Assembly (NCBI GenBank): GCA_049663805.1
Contig: JBATEB010000293.1
Coordinates: 1 to 24,529 of the forward strand
DNA: 24,529 nt
DNA from: VBDM01 sp049663805
GTDB taxonomy: Bacteria > Pseudomonadota > Gammaproteobacteria > Burkholderiales > SG8-39
Reading direction: 5' to 3'
Part shown: positions 1 to 7,892 of the stretch, in pieces
Position numbering within the stretch: position 1 is the stretch's first letter
Layout of the letters: each line of letters starts with the position of its first letter
Translations under genes and position numbers: made by a program
Notes under the pieces: generated by a model
Seen by the model: only the letters and a program-made list of their open reading frames with translations
The model's database searches: none
What the model was told of the DNA's origin: nothing

Positions 1-1
1 C

Positions 2-463
2 AACTGGGCCCCGCTCGCGCGCGACGGCTTGCACGACCCGGCCAACCCCGCGCTGCCGCTGCTGCAGCAGCCGGCGCAGGCGCTGGTGCGGCTCCCGGCG
101 GACGGCGCCGGCAATCAGGTGCGCTGGGTGGAGGCTCTGGAAGACGGCTATATCCGTCCTCGCACCAATATCCTTCCGGAGACGAAAGTGAGGGTGATCG
201 ACACGGAAATCCTCCTGAACCTCAAGGGGGGAACGCCGATCGTGCGCTTTCCACACCGCGCCCACACGCTGTGGCTCGATTGCAGCAATTGCCACGAGCA
301 GTTGTTCAAATCGAAAGCAGGCGCGAACAAACTGAGCATGGAGCAGATGCTCAAAGGAGAGCAATGCGGTTTGTGTCACGGCGCGGTGGCGTTTCCCCTG
401 ACCGAGTGCTCGCGCTGTCACAGCGTGGCGCGCACGCCGGGCCGGGCGCGCCCCGGAGGCTGA
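2..463 (+). CDS. c7-type triheme cytochrome c, 5'-truncated by window edge
   Basis: The reading frame is open from base 2 to the TGA at 461-463, so the start codon lies upstream; an in-frame TTG at 29 is unlikely to be the true start because sensible protein sequence (NWAPLARDGLHDPANPAL) precedes it. The C-terminal half holds three heme-attachment sites, CSNCH, CGLCH and CSRCH, preceded by FPHRAH, whose two histidines are the usual distal ligands in c7-type triheme domains. The stretch before it (DPANPAL, GNQVRWVEAL, GYIRPRTNILPE) matches what I remember of triheme cytochromes found in multiheme-cytochrome clusters. It would be a periplasmic electron carrier. The next gene starts 10 nt downstream and encodes a second protein of the same fold, so they look like paralogues in one operon. 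The signal peptide cannot be checked because the N-terminus is missing. Confidence 0.88.
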   Translation, partial: NWAPLARDGLHDPANPALPLLQQPAQALVRLPADGAGNQVRWVEALEDGYIRPRTNILPETKVRVIDTEILLNLKGGTPIVRFPHRAHTLWLDCSNCHEQLFKSKAGANKLSMEQMLKGEQCGLCHGAVAFPLTECSRCHSVARTPGRARPGG

Positions 464-473
464 GCGGGCGACG

Positions 474-860
474 GTGGGCCGCCGCATGCTCGCGCCGATC
501 GTCGTGCTGTTCTCGCTCGCTGCGGCGGGCGCGGCACCGGCCGCGCGGGCGGAGTACGGCGATGTCGTCCTGAACAAGCGCTCGGAAAAGGAAGGCGTAC
601 GGCCGGTGATTTTCCCGCACTGGTTCCATCGCATCCGTTTCCGCTGCAAGGTGTGCCACTCGGAGTTGGGCTTCAGGATGCGCGCGGGAGGAAACGATGT
701 CCTCATGGCGGACATCATCGACGGCAAGTTCTGCGGCATGTGCCACAATAACGACATCGCCTGGGGGGCCGACCGCTGCGACCTGTGCCATTCGGGGAAG
801 CCGGGTCTGAAGAGCGGGATTCGCGGGGGTCACGAGACCCTCGGCCCCGGCCGCTGGTGA
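474..860 (+). CDS. c7-type triheme cytochrome c, complete
   Basis: A 128-residue protein with an N-terminal hydrophobic export signal (MLAPIVVLFSLAAAGAAPAARA) and a mature domain with three heme sites, CKVCH, CGMCH and CDLCH. FPHWFH precedes the first site and supplies likely distal histidines, as in the truncated neighbour upstream. It is predicted to be a periplasmic triheme electron carrier. The start is uncertain: GTG at 474 or the in-frame ATG at 486, four codons later. A GGAGG at 454-458 is rather far from either, so translation may be coupled to the upstream gene, which ends 10 nt before. The two triheme proteins share the same heme spacing pattern, but the N-terminal extension of the first is absent here. 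Family assignment is firm; the redox partner is unknown, although the 11-heme cytochrome downstream is the obvious candidate. Confidence 0.87.
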   Translation: MGRRMLAPIVVLFSLAAAGAAPAARAEYGDVVLNKRSEKEGVRPVIFPHWFHRIRFRCKVCHSELGFRMRAGGNDVLMADIIDGKFCGMCHNNDIAWGADRCDLCHSGKPGLKSGIRGGHETLGPGRW

Positions 861-876
861 GCGAAGGGACGGCGGC

Positions 877-1995
877 ATGAACTCATCGCATGCGCCCGCA
901 GTCGCCGCGCTCCCGATCCGGAGGTGCTGCGCCGGCCTGCTCGCGGCCGGGCTCGTCGCGGGCTGCGCCGCGGGAGCGGGCGGCGGATCCCGTTTCGCGA
1001 TGCAGAGCGCTCCGGAGCAGGTCCGGATGGTGTGGCCGGGCCCGCCCGAGGTGCCGCGCTACCTGTATGCGGGACAGTTGCTCGGCGAAGCCAACTACCG
1101 CGCGCCGCGCGAGCAGGGGGAAGGCGTCATCGATTTTCTTCGCTGGCTCGCTGGCGTCGTGGTGGGCGAGCGCGCGCCGGTGGGACTGCAGCGGCCACAG
1201 AGCGGCATCGCGGACGATTTCGGGCGCATCTATGTCACCGACGTGAGCCGCCAGGCGGTGTTCGTGTTCGATCCCGGCGCGAGCGGCCCCGCGGTGTGGG
1301 AAAAGGCCGACGGCTTGTCGAGCTTCGTGACGCCGACCGGCATCGCCCTCGGGCCCGAAGGAACGCTGCTCGTGGCCGACGCCGACCTGGGCATCGTGGC
1401 GCGGCTCGACCGCGACGGCAATCCCGGCGAGAGCATCGGGCGCGGGCAACTCAAGCGGCCCACGGGACTCGCCTACGATCCCAGGCGCCGGCGGATCTAC
1501 GTCGCCGACACCCAGGCCCACGATATCAAGGTGTTCGACGAGCGCGGCGCGCTGCTCCGGACCATCGGCCGGCGCGGCGAGCGCGACGGGGAATTCAACT
1601 ACCCGACCTATCTCGCTCTTGCGGGAGACGAGCTGTACGTGACCGACACCCTCAACCATCGCGTCCAGGTGCTCTCGGCGGCCGACGGGCGCTTGCGGCT
1701 CAAGTTCGGCGTGCACGGGCTGTATGTAGGAAACTTGGTTCGGCCCAAGGGGCTCGCCGTCGACGGCGAGGGCAACATCTACGTGGTCGAGTCCTATTAC
1801 GATCACCTGCTGGTGTTCAACAAGAGGGGCGAGTTCCTGATGGCGATCGGCGGGCTGGGAACGGAGGCCGGAAAGTTCTACCTGCCCTCGGGCGCCTGGA
1901 CCGACGGTCGCGACCGCGTCTTCGTCGCCGACACATTCAACGGACGCGTCACGGTGCTCCAGTTCCTCGGAGGAGTCGCCGATGGCGAGTACTAG
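877..1995 (+). CDS. NHL-repeat six-bladed beta-propeller lipoprotein
   Basis: A 372-residue protein with a lipobox (L26-V-A-G-C30), so it is probably lipidated at Cys30; the following alanine would allow outer-membrane sorting by the E. coli rule. After a linker with PPEVPRYLYAGQLLGE, typical of propellers encoded beside multiheme cytochromes, six blade signatures are visible: IYVTD (118), LLVAD (164), IYVAD (207), LYVTD (253), IYVVE (301) and VFVAD (348). That fits one closed six-bladed NHL propeller. These proteins are usually scaffolds; no catalytic residues are evident. AAGGGA at 864-869 is a plausible ribosome binding site. The 3' end overlaps the 11-heme cytochrome gene by 14 nt, which suggests coupled translation and a joint role, perhaps holding or guiding the cytochrome at the cell surface. 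That role is inference. Confidence 0.88.
   Translation: MNSSHAPAVAALPIRRCCAGLLAAGLVAGCAAGAGGGSRFAMQSAPEQVRMVWPGPPEVPRYLYAGQLLGEANYRAPREQGEGVIDFLRWLAGVVVGERAPVGLQRPQSGIADDFGRIYVTDVSRQAVFVFDPGASGPAVWEKADGLSSFVTPTGIALGPEGTLLVADADLGIVARLDRDGNPGESIGRGQLKRPTGLAYDPRRRRIYVADTQAHDIKVFDERGALLRTIGRRGERDGEFNYPTYLALAGDELYVTDTLNHRVQVLSAADGRLRLKFGVHGLYVGNLVRPKGLAVDGEGNIYVVESYYDHLLVFNKRGEFLMAIGGLGTEAGKFYLPSGAWTDGRDRVFVADTFNGRVTVLQFLGGVADGEY
1969..1975 (+). promoter_or_regulatory. Shine-Dalgarno for the 11-heme cytochrome
   Basis: GGAGGAG lies six bases before the ATG at 1982, inside the last codons of the NHL-propeller gene. It fixes the start of the overlapping cytochrome gene and predicts strong initiation for that product. 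Confidence 0.7.
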
Positions 1996-4546
1996 GCTCG
2001 TGCGAAACGCCGCGGTGTTGGTCGCGGTCTGCGCGGCCCTGTCCTCGGAGGGCTGGGCGGCGCGCGTCTCCGACGTGCGCGGCTCCACGCACAACCTCTC
2101 GGCAAGCGGCGCCGGCAGCGTGCGATCCGCCAGCGAGACGCAGGTCTGCGTGTTCTGCCATACACCGCACGCGGCCACCCCGGCGGCAACCCCGCTCTGG
2201 AACCGCCTGCTTTCGAGCGCCACCTACACCGTCTACACGTCCTCGTCCCTCGATGCCAGCGCCATCCAGGGCTCCCTCGACCAGCCCGGAGGAAGCTCCA
2301 AGCTGTGCCTGTCCTGCCACGACGGGACGCTCGCAATCGGCAACGTCAACGTGCTCTCCGGGCAGGGATCGGCCGACCAGCAGGGAACGATTCCGGTGCC
2401 GCTCTCCGGGACAGGCAGCGGCGGGGTGATCCCGCCGGGCGCGGGTGCGACGAGCGGTTTTACCCGCAACCTCGGAATCAGCCTCAGCAACGATCACCCG
2501 ATCTCGCTGAGCTTTACCAACACGCTCGCCGCGCGCGACGGCGAGCTGCGCGACGTCGACGCGAACCAGAAGTGGCCGCCGGGAAGCGGCACCGTGCTCG
2601 GCGTGCGTTCCTCGGGCTACCGGCCGCTGCTGCCGCTGGAGCCCACCGGCGCGGGCAACACCGGCCAGGTGCAGTGCGCCACCTGCCACGACCCGCACCT
2701 GATCGAGACCGACCTCACCCTGGGGAGTCAGAAATTTCTCCGGCAAAACCGCTTCCAGGAGGCGCCTCCGGCCAACGCCTACGACCAGGCGAACGACCTG
2801 ATCTGTCTTTCCTGCCACGACAAGAACCGCGGCTCCGGGACCTGGGCCTACTCGGTCCACGCCAACCCCCTGGTGGCGACGCAGGCCTACAAGGCGGCGC
2901 CGGCCGCCGACCGGGAATTCCCCGCGAACCTTCCGGTGTGGAAGGCGGCCTGCCTGAACTGCCACGACACGCATACGGTGCCGGGCGCCCGCCGGCTGCT
3001 GCGCGAGGCGACCGACGGCATCACCTCGCCCAAAACGGGCGGGGAGGCCGCGCTCGAGGAGAACTGCTACCAGTGCCACACCGATGCGGCCGCGAGCGTC
3101 GTCACCCCGTCGACCGGCGTGCCGAACATCCGGAACGACTTCCTGCTGCCGCGGCGCATGCCGATCGCCTCGAGCGAGCAGCCCGCGGGATCCGAGGTCC
3201 ACGACATCGGCGGCAATTTCAGCGACGGCGGCTTCGTCGACTGCAGCGGGCCGACCAACCAGTGCGGCAAGGATTTCGTCGAGAGCCGCGCCAGGCTCGG
3301 CGCGGGCAACCTGTCGAACCGCCACGCCGAGTGCAGCGACTGCCACAATCCGCACCGCGTGGTGAAGTTCCGCTCCTTCGCCGGCAACCCGCCCGGCAAT
3401 CTGACCGGCGCTCCGGACGCGGCCGCGACTCACCGGCACGACGACGCCGCGGGCTTCGTCCATTCCAACGTCGCCTCGGGCGCGCTGCGCGGCGCCTGGG
3501 GCGTGGAGCCGATTTACGGTTCGGCCTCGTTCCAGAATCCCCCGATCAGCTATCTCGTCCGGCGCGGCGACCCGGGCGCGAGCGCCGACACGAGCGTCGC
3601 GGCCGCTTACGTGACGCGCGAATACCAGATCTGCCTGAAATGCCACTCCGATTACGGCTACAGCGACAACAATCTGTACCCGACCGGCAACCGGCCCGGC
3701 CTCGGTTCCCCCGGAACGCCCTCGGGCGCCAACAATCTCACGCAGTACTCGAACCAGGCGAAGGAATTCCAGGCGCCCCTCACCCACAAGGGCGAACTCT
3801 CGACCAACGACTCCGGCGCGGCGGCCGCGTTCGCCCTGAACAATCATCGCTCCTGGCATCCGGTCCTGGACGACACCGGGCGAACGCCCGCGGTGCGCGG
3901 CGGGCTTTCGGCGAACAACTGGAATTTTCCGTGGCGCAACGCGGTGGGCGCGCAGACCATGTACTGCGCCGACTGCCACGGCTCCAACGTGAGCTCGGCG
4001 ACTTCGGTGATTCCCGACGGCGGCGAAAACGGCAATCCCTGGGGCCCGCACGGGTCGAGCAACGATTTCCTCCTCAAAGGCGCCTGGAACGCGAACACCG
4101 GTACCGGCCAGCAGGCGACCGGCCTTTGTTTCAAGTGCCACAGCTACTCGATCTACGCGACCGCCAGCGGCACGCGCACCGGGTTCTGGATGACCGACAG
4201 AGGGGAGGACGGACACTCGATGCACGCCGACCGGATCGGGCGCCTGCGCTGCACCTGGTGCCACGTCGCGGTGCCGCACGGCTGGAAGAACAAGGCCTTC
4301 CTCGTCAACCTCAACGACGCCGGTCCCGAGGCGGGTCTTCCCGCCGGCACCCAGGTGCGCAACAACACCACGGCGCCTTTCAACCAGCAGCCCTACTACC
4401 TGAACGCGATTCTCAAGGTGAGGAACTTCAAGGCGAGCGGGCAATGGACGGCCGCGGATTGCGGTTCGGCCGGAGCCCCCGGCAACGGACAATCGGGGCG
4501 GGACTGGATGCGGGACAGCAATGAAAATTGCCAGAATCCGCCCTGA
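1982..4546 (+). CDS. Secreted 11-heme c-type cytochrome
   Basis: An 854-residue protein with a cleavable signal peptide (about residues 1-27, ending EGWAA) and no lipobox or later membrane segment. Eleven CXXCH sites start at residues 56, 109, 232, 275, 324, 362, 451, 551, 662, 716 and 757. Nineteen further histidines could provide distal ligands. The opening (STHNLS, then CVFCHTPH and PLWNR) resembles multiheme cytochromes of metal-reducing bacteria, and several sites have the CHxPH or CHDxH pattern of the doubled-CXXCH family. Two extra cysteines at 421 and 428, and another pair at 827 and 850, are not heme sites and may form disulfides. The gene sits directly before resB and ccsA, which attach heme. 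It probably works in long-range or extracellular electron transfer, possibly as a polymer; the sequence alone does not show polymerisation. Confidence 0.92.
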   Translation: MASTRLVRNAAVLVAVCAALSSEGWAARVSDVRGSTHNLSASGAGSVRSASETQVCVFCHTPHAATPAATPLWNRLLSSATYTVYTSSSLDASAIQGSLDQPGGSSKLCLSCHDGTLAIGNVNVLSGQGSADQQGTIPVPLSGTGSGGVIPPGAGATSGFTRNLGISLSNDHPISLSFTNTLAARDGELRDVDANQKWPPGSGTVLGVRSSGYRPLLPLEPTGAGNTGQVQCATCHDPHLIETDLTLGSQKFLRQNRFQEAPPANAYDQANDLICLSCHDKNRGSGTWAYSVHANPLVATQAYKAAPAADREFPANLPVWKAACLNCHDTHTVPGARRLLREATDGITSPKTGGEAALEENCYQCHTDAAASVVTPSTGVPNIRNDFLLPRRMPIASSEQPAGSEVHDIGGNFSDGGFVDCSGPTNQCGKDFVESRARLGAGNLSNRHAECSDCHNPHRVVKFRSFAGNPPGNLTGAPDAAATHRHDDAAGFVHSNVASGALRGAWGVEPIYGSASFQNPPISYLVRRGDPGASADTSVAAAYVTREYQICLKCHSDYGYSDNNLYPTGNRPGLGSPGTPSGANNLTQYSNQAKEFQAPLTHKGELSTNDSGAAAAFALNNHRSWHPVLDDTGRTPAVRGGLSANNWNFPWRNAVGAQTMYCADCHGSNVSSATSVIPDGGENGNPWGPHGSSNDFLLKGAWNANTGTGQQATGLCFKCHSYSIYATASGTRTGFWMTDRGEDGHSMHADRIGRLRCTWCHVAVPHGWKNKAFLVNLNDAGPEAGLPAGTQVRNNTTAPFNQQPYYLNAILKVRNFKASGQWTAADCGSAGAPGNGQSGRDWMRDSNENCQNPP

Positions 4547-4567
4547 GGGGCCGCGCGAGGGAAAGCG

Positions 4568-5575
4568 ATGATGGACGCCCTCCTCGAAGGAAGAGGCGCC
4601 GCGCCGGCGCGGATCGGCCTGCTCGCGCGCCTCGCTTCGCCCCGGTTGACCCTCGTCGCCTTGGCGCTGCTCGCCGGGGGCGTCCTCGCCGCCTATCGCA
4701 GCGAGGCGCACAGCGATTGGCTGCTCGTCGCGCCCCTTGCGCTTTGCGCGGTGAATCTCGCTTGCGCCGTGCTCACCAACGCGGTCTTCCGCCGGCAGAC
4801 CGCCTTGCTCGTGTTCCACCTGGCGCTGATCGCGATCGTGCTGCTCGCCGCCGCCGGCCGCCTGACCTATCTCAAGGGCAGGGTCGAGCTCTCGACCGGG
4901 GAGGCTTTCACGGGCGAATTGTCGGAGGTCACGCGCGGGCCCTGGCATCCCTGGCGGCTCGATCGCGTGGCGTTTGCCAATCGCGGTTTCGACATTCACT
5001 ACAACCCCCGGCTGAAGCGCGACCGCACGCGCAATACCGTTTCGTGGGCGGACGAATCGGGTCCGCGCGAGGCGGTGATCGGCGATACCGACCCGCTGGT
5101 GCTGCGCGGATATCGCTTCTACACCTCGCCCAACAAGGGCTTCGCTCCGCTCTTCACCTGGGTTCCGCTGCGCGGAGCGCCTTCACGGGGCACGGTCCAT
5201 CTGCCTTCGTATCCCATGCACGAGTATCGCCAGGCGCAGGAATGGACGCCGCCCGGCGCCGACGCGCCCCTGTGGATCATGCTGCAATTCGACGAGGTGC
5301 TGATCGATCCGGAGCGCCCTTCCGAGTTTCGCCTGCCGAGCCGGCACACCCTGGTCGTGCGCGCCGGAACCGAGCGCGCGGCGCTCGCCCCGGGAGCAAG
5401 GATCGCGCTGCCGCAGGGGACGCTGGTGTACGAAGGTCTCACGACCTGGATGGGATACGCGGTCTTCTTCGACCCGACGCTGCCCTGGCTGCTCGCGGCC
5501 TGCCTGCTCGCGGCGGCGAGCCTCGCGTGGCATTTCTGGAGGAAGTTCGCGGCGGAGCCCTGGAGCGAGGCATGA
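4568..5575 (+). CDS. resB: ResB-family cytochrome c biogenesis protein, short form
   Basis: A 335-residue membrane protein with three N-terminal transmembrane segments (about 24-43, 50-70 and 78-98), a periplasmic domain, and one C-terminal segment (about 301-325). This is the ResB/CcsB layout. His84 in the third segment (LVFHLAL) is at the place of the membrane heme-ligand histidine of the family. With CcsA it would form the System II synthase that moves heme across the membrane and joins it to CXXCH cysteines. At 335 residues it is much shorter than the roughly 600-700 residue CcsB of housekeeping betaproteobacterial systems, so it may serve the cytochromes in this operon. ATG codons at 4568 and 4571 are both possible; GAGGG lies just upstream. 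The stop overlaps the ccsA start as ATGA. Confidence 0.85.
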   Translation: MMDALLEGRGAAPARIGLLARLASPRLTLVALALLAGGVLAAYRSEAHSDWLLVAPLALCAVNLACAVLTNAVFRRQTALLVFHLALIAIVLLAAAGRLTYLKGRVELSTGEAFTGELSEVTRGPWHPWRLDRVAFANRGFDIHYNPRLKRDRTRNTVSWADESGPREAVIGDTDPLVLRGYRFYTSPNKGFAPLFTWVPLRGAPSRGTVHLPSYPMHEYRQAQEWTPPGADAPLWIMLQFDEVLIDPERPSEFRLPSRHTLVVRAGTERAALAPGARIALPQGTLVYEGLTTWMGYAVFFDPTLPWLLAACLLAAASLAWHFWRKFAAEPWSEA

Positions 5576-6384
5576 CGGCGGAATTCGCCTTCTTGTGGAT
5601 GGCGGTGCTCGCGTACGTCGCCGCGGGCTCGCTCGCGGTCGCCGGGCTTGCGCTCGACCGGCGCCCCGAGAGGGCGGTACTCGCGCTCACGCTGGGCGGG
5701 CTCGGCGTGCACACGGTATCGCTCGCGCTGCGCTGGCTGCGGCTGGGCCACGGCCCGTTCATCACGCTGTTCGAGATCCTGTCCTCGAACATCTGGAGCC
5801 TGACGCTGGTGTTCGCGCTCGCCTGCTGGAAGGTCCGCGCGCTGCGCCCGGCGGCGGCGGTGGTGATGCCGGTGCTGTTCGTGCTGATGGCCTGGGTGCT
5901 GGTGGCGATGCCCGCGGAAGGTCCCCTGCCGCCGACCTACCACACCGGCCTGCTCTACGTGCACGTCGGCCTCGGCAAAATCTTCCTGGGGTCGGTGCTG
6001 ATCGCGGTCGGTCTCGCCGGGCTGGTGCTGCTGCGCTCGCTGCGGGCGGCCGCCCCGCGTCTTGCCTCGCTGCCGAGCGACGTGCGGCTCGAGGCGCTCG
6101 CATTCCGCTTCATGGCGCTCGGCTTCGTTTTCGAGACGCTGATGCTCGTCGCCGGCGCGATCTGGGCGCAGGACGCCTGGGGGCGCTATTGGGCGTGGGA
6201 TCCGCTCGAGACCTGGGCGTTTCTCACCTGGCTTTCGCTCGCCCTCTTTCTCCATCTGCGCGCGAGCTTCAAGCTCGCGCCGCGCCTCGCGGCCTGCGCC
6301 ATCCTCACGGTATTCGTCCTCGCCTTTCTGACCTTCTTCGGCGTGCCCTTCGTTTCCACGGCGCCGCACCAGGGAGCGGTTTGA
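5572..6384 (+). CDS. ccsA: CcsA/ResC cytochrome c synthase subunit with WWD motif
   Basis: A 270-residue protein with eight predicted membrane helices. Between helices six and seven it has the tryptophan-rich WWD signature, W203-GRY-W-A-W-D-P-LE-TW215, which binds heme in CcsA-type synthases. Histidines at 47, 60, 124, 131, 228 and 266 include the candidates for heme ligands flanking this loop. The frame is open further upstream into resB, but the ATG at 5572, overlapping the resB stop by four bases, gives the correct family N-terminus. Together with ResB it makes the heme-export and ligation complex in the cytoplasmic membrane. At 270 residues it is on the compact side for CcsA. The position between an 11-heme cytochrome and a TlpA-like thioredoxin supports a dedicated maturation cassette. 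Confidence 0.9.
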   Translation: MTAEFAFLWMAVLAYVAAGSLAVAGLALDRRPERAVLALTLGGLGVHTVSLALRWLRLGHGPFITLFEILSSNIWSLTLVFALACWKVRALRPAAAVVMPVLFVLMAWVLVAMPAEGPLPPTYHTGLLYVHVGLGKIFLGSVLIAVGLAGLVLLRSLRAAAPRLASLPSDVRLEALAFRFMALGFVFETLMLVAGAIWAQDAWGRYWAWDPLETWAFLTWLSLALFLHLRASFKLAPRLAACAILTVFVLAFLTFFGVPFVSTAPHQGAV

Positions 6385-6385
6385 A

Positions 6386-6970
6386 ATGCGCCGGGACCGC
6401 GCCCTCCGATTCGTGCGCGATCACCGGACGCGAGCGCTCGCGCTGACGTTCTTCGCGATTCTCGTGGGCGGTTTCGCGCTCGCCCGACTCGGCGGGGACC
6501 CGCGTGCCCACCCCGCGGAACACGCGGCGGCACGACTGGACAAGGAGGTGGAGCAGCGCTTCCTGCAGGGCGTCGTGATGCTGCACGCCAGGCAATACGA
6601 GCATGCCGCGACCGCTTTTCACCGCGTCCTCGAAATGGCGCCGGACCTGCCCGAGGCGCACGTCAACATGGGCTTCGCGCTGATCGGGCTGGAGCGTTTC
6701 GCCGCCGCGCGGGATTTCTTCGAGAGCGCAGTGGCGCTGCGGCGCGATCAGGCGAACGCCTATTACGGACTCGCGCTCGCGCTGGAAGGCCTGCGCGACG
6801 CTCCCGGTGCGATCGGCGCGATGCGCACGTACCTGCATTTGACCCGCGCCGACGATCCCTACCGGCGCAAGGCGCAGGCGGCGCTGTGGGAATGGGAGGC
6901 GGCGCGCGGCGACGGCGCGCGAGACGCCCGGCCGGCCACCAAGGAGAGCACCGATGCGGCCGGGCGCTGA
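6386..6970 (+). CDS. Membrane-anchored TPR protein
   Basis: A 194-residue protein with one N-terminal transmembrane anchor (about 17-35, LALTFFAILVGGFALARL) and three tetratricopeptide-like repeats at roughly 55-88, 89-122 and 123-156, recognisable from GVVMLHARQYEHAATAFHRVLEMAP and its repeats. The TPR domain would face the periplasm. TPR proteins beside cytochrome biogenesis genes (for example the C-terminal part of CcmH/CcmI or NrfG) bind apocytochrome and present it to the synthase, and the same role is plausible here because the gene lies one base after ccsA and overlaps the thioredoxin gene by 17 nt. This functional link is inference from context; the repeat itself is clear. The C-terminal 25 residues look disordered. 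Confidence 0.8.
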   Translation: MRRDRALRFVRDHRTRALALTFFAILVGGFALARLGGDPRAHPAEHAAARLDKEVEQRFLQGVVMLHARQYEHAATAFHRVLEMAPDLPEAHVNMGFALIGLERFAAARDFFESAVALRRDQANAYYGLALALEGLRDAPGAIGAMRTYLHLTRADDPYRRKAQAALWEWEAARGDGARDARPATKESTDAAGR

Positions 6971-7532
6971 ACGCTTGCCGACGCTGATCGTCCTCGCCTG
7001 CCTCGCCGTGCTTGCGGTGTCCGCGTGCAGCGCGGGGAAACCGGCCGACAAGGTCGCGCTCGGCGCGGTCCTGCCGGATGCGCGGCTGGAGCCGCTCGAG
7101 GGCGGGCGCCCGGCATCGATCTCCGACTACCGGGGCAAGCCGCTCATCGTCAATTTCTGGGCGACCTGGTGCGAGCCCTGCCGCAGGGAGATGCCCGAGC
7201 TCGAGCGGCTGGGCGCGCTCGCCCGCGAGCGCGGGGTCACGGTGCTCGGCGTGACGGTCGACTCGGACGTCAACCTCGCGCGCGAGTTCGTTCTCAAGCT
7301 CGGGCTCAGCTTCCCGATGCTCGTCGATCGCGACATGCGGTACGCGAGCGACGCGCTCGGGATCGACGCCCTTCCCGTGACGCTTGTCGTCGGGGCGGAC
7401 GGCCGGCTGCGCGCGCGCCTGAAGGGGGCGAGGGAATGGACCAGCCCGGAAGCGACGCAGGCGCTGCGTCCGGTGCTCGGTGTCGATCTTGCCCTGCGTT
7501 CCCCGCGGCAGCCGGAGCGGGCGGTGCGATAG
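6954..7532 (+). CDS. TlpA/ResA-like thioredoxin-fold lipoprotein
   Basis: A 192-residue protein with a lipobox ending at Cys25 (AVSAC) and a thioredoxin fold carrying WCEPC (72-76) and a conserved cis-proline at Pro141 (DALPVTLVV). This is the TlpA/ResA/CcsX family, periplasmic thiol reductases that keep CXXCH cysteines reduced before heme attachment. The membrane anchor is a lipid here, not a helix as in Bacillus ResA. A good ribosome binding site, AAGGAG at 6941-6946, precedes the ATG by seven bases, within the TPR gene. Its place after resB, ccsA and the TPR protein completes a System II-like set, although no CcdA/DsbD electron donor is seen in the window. The charged C-terminal tail after about residue 180 has no known role. 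Confidence 0.9.
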   Translation: MRPGAERLPTLIVLACLAVLAVSACSAGKPADKVALGAVLPDARLEPLEGGRPASISDYRGKPLIVNFWATWCEPCRREMPELERLGALARERGVTVLGVTVDSDVNLAREFVLKLGLSFPMLVDRDMRYASDALGIDALPVTLVVGADGRLRARLKGAREWTSPEATQALRPVLGVDLALRSPRQPERAVR

Positions 7533-7538
7533 AAACCT

Positions 7539-7545
7539 AAGGAGG
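7539..7545 (+). promoter_or_regulatory. Strong Shine-Dalgarno deciding a TTG start
   Basis: AAGGAGG ends five bases before TTG at 7551. No ATG is suitably placed, so this site supports TTG as the start of the monoheme cytochrome gene. Confidence 0.75.
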
Positions 7546-7550
7546 CAATC

Positions 7551-7892
7551 TTGAGCAAAGCGAAGCAGTGCGTTACCAATCCCGCGGCAAGGCGCGGCAT
7601 GAGCCTCGCGGTGGCGGCGTTCGCCGCCGCGGCGACGGGACCGGTGCCGGCCGCGGACATGCTGAACGGCGGCAGGCTCTACGCCGTTCACTGCGCGTCC
7701 TGCCACGGCCCGACGGGCGTCAGCGTCATGCCCAACGCTCCGAACTTCGCGCGCGGCGACGGTCTGCTGCGGCCCGACAACGCGCTGCTCTCGGCGATCC
7801 GGAGCGGCAAGGCCGCCATGCCGGCTTACGTGGGGATCCTGAGCGACCGCGAGATTCTCGACGTCATCGCATACCTGCGGACCTTGCGCTGA
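7551..7892 (+). CDS. Monoheme class I cytochrome c
   Basis: A 113-residue protein with an export signal (arginines at 14-15, then a hydrophobic run ending VPAA at about residue 36) and a small cytochrome c domain. The heme site is C48-A-S-C51-H52, and Met90 in KAAMPAY is the expected axial ligand of a class I cytochrome; LYAVHCASCHGPTG and ILDVIAYLRTL are standard first and last helices. It would be a soluble periplasmic electron shuttle with a fairly positive potential, unlike the bis-histidine multiheme proteins upstream. Translation starts at TTG, supported by a strong ribosome binding site. It is 18 nt after the thioredoxin gene, and its stop overlaps the next gene's ATG (TGATG). It may carry electrons between the multiheme system and a terminal enzyme; that link is inferred. 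Confidence 0.92.
   Translation: MSKAKQCVTNPAARRGMSLAVAAFAAAATGPVPAADMLNGGRLYAVHCASCHGPTGVSVMPNAPNFARGDGLLRPDNALLSAIRSGKAAMPAYVGILSDREILDVIAYLRTLR

Noticed and set aside
29..31. TTG as the true start of the first triheme cytochrome
   Set aside because: The frame stays open to the window edge with family-like sequence and there is no signal peptide after the TTG, so the gene is truncated by the window.
2012..2032. A lipobox in the 11-heme cytochrome signal peptide around Cys17
   Set aside because: Val precedes the cysteine (VAVC) where Gly, Ala or Ser is needed, and a normal cleavage site follows at about residue 27.
1949..4999. A very long minus-strand open frame (1016 codons) opposite the 11-heme cytochrome
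   Set aside because: Its translation is arginine-, valine- and alanine-rich without domains, and the opposite strand has eleven heme sites and a signal peptide. It is a by-product of high GC content.
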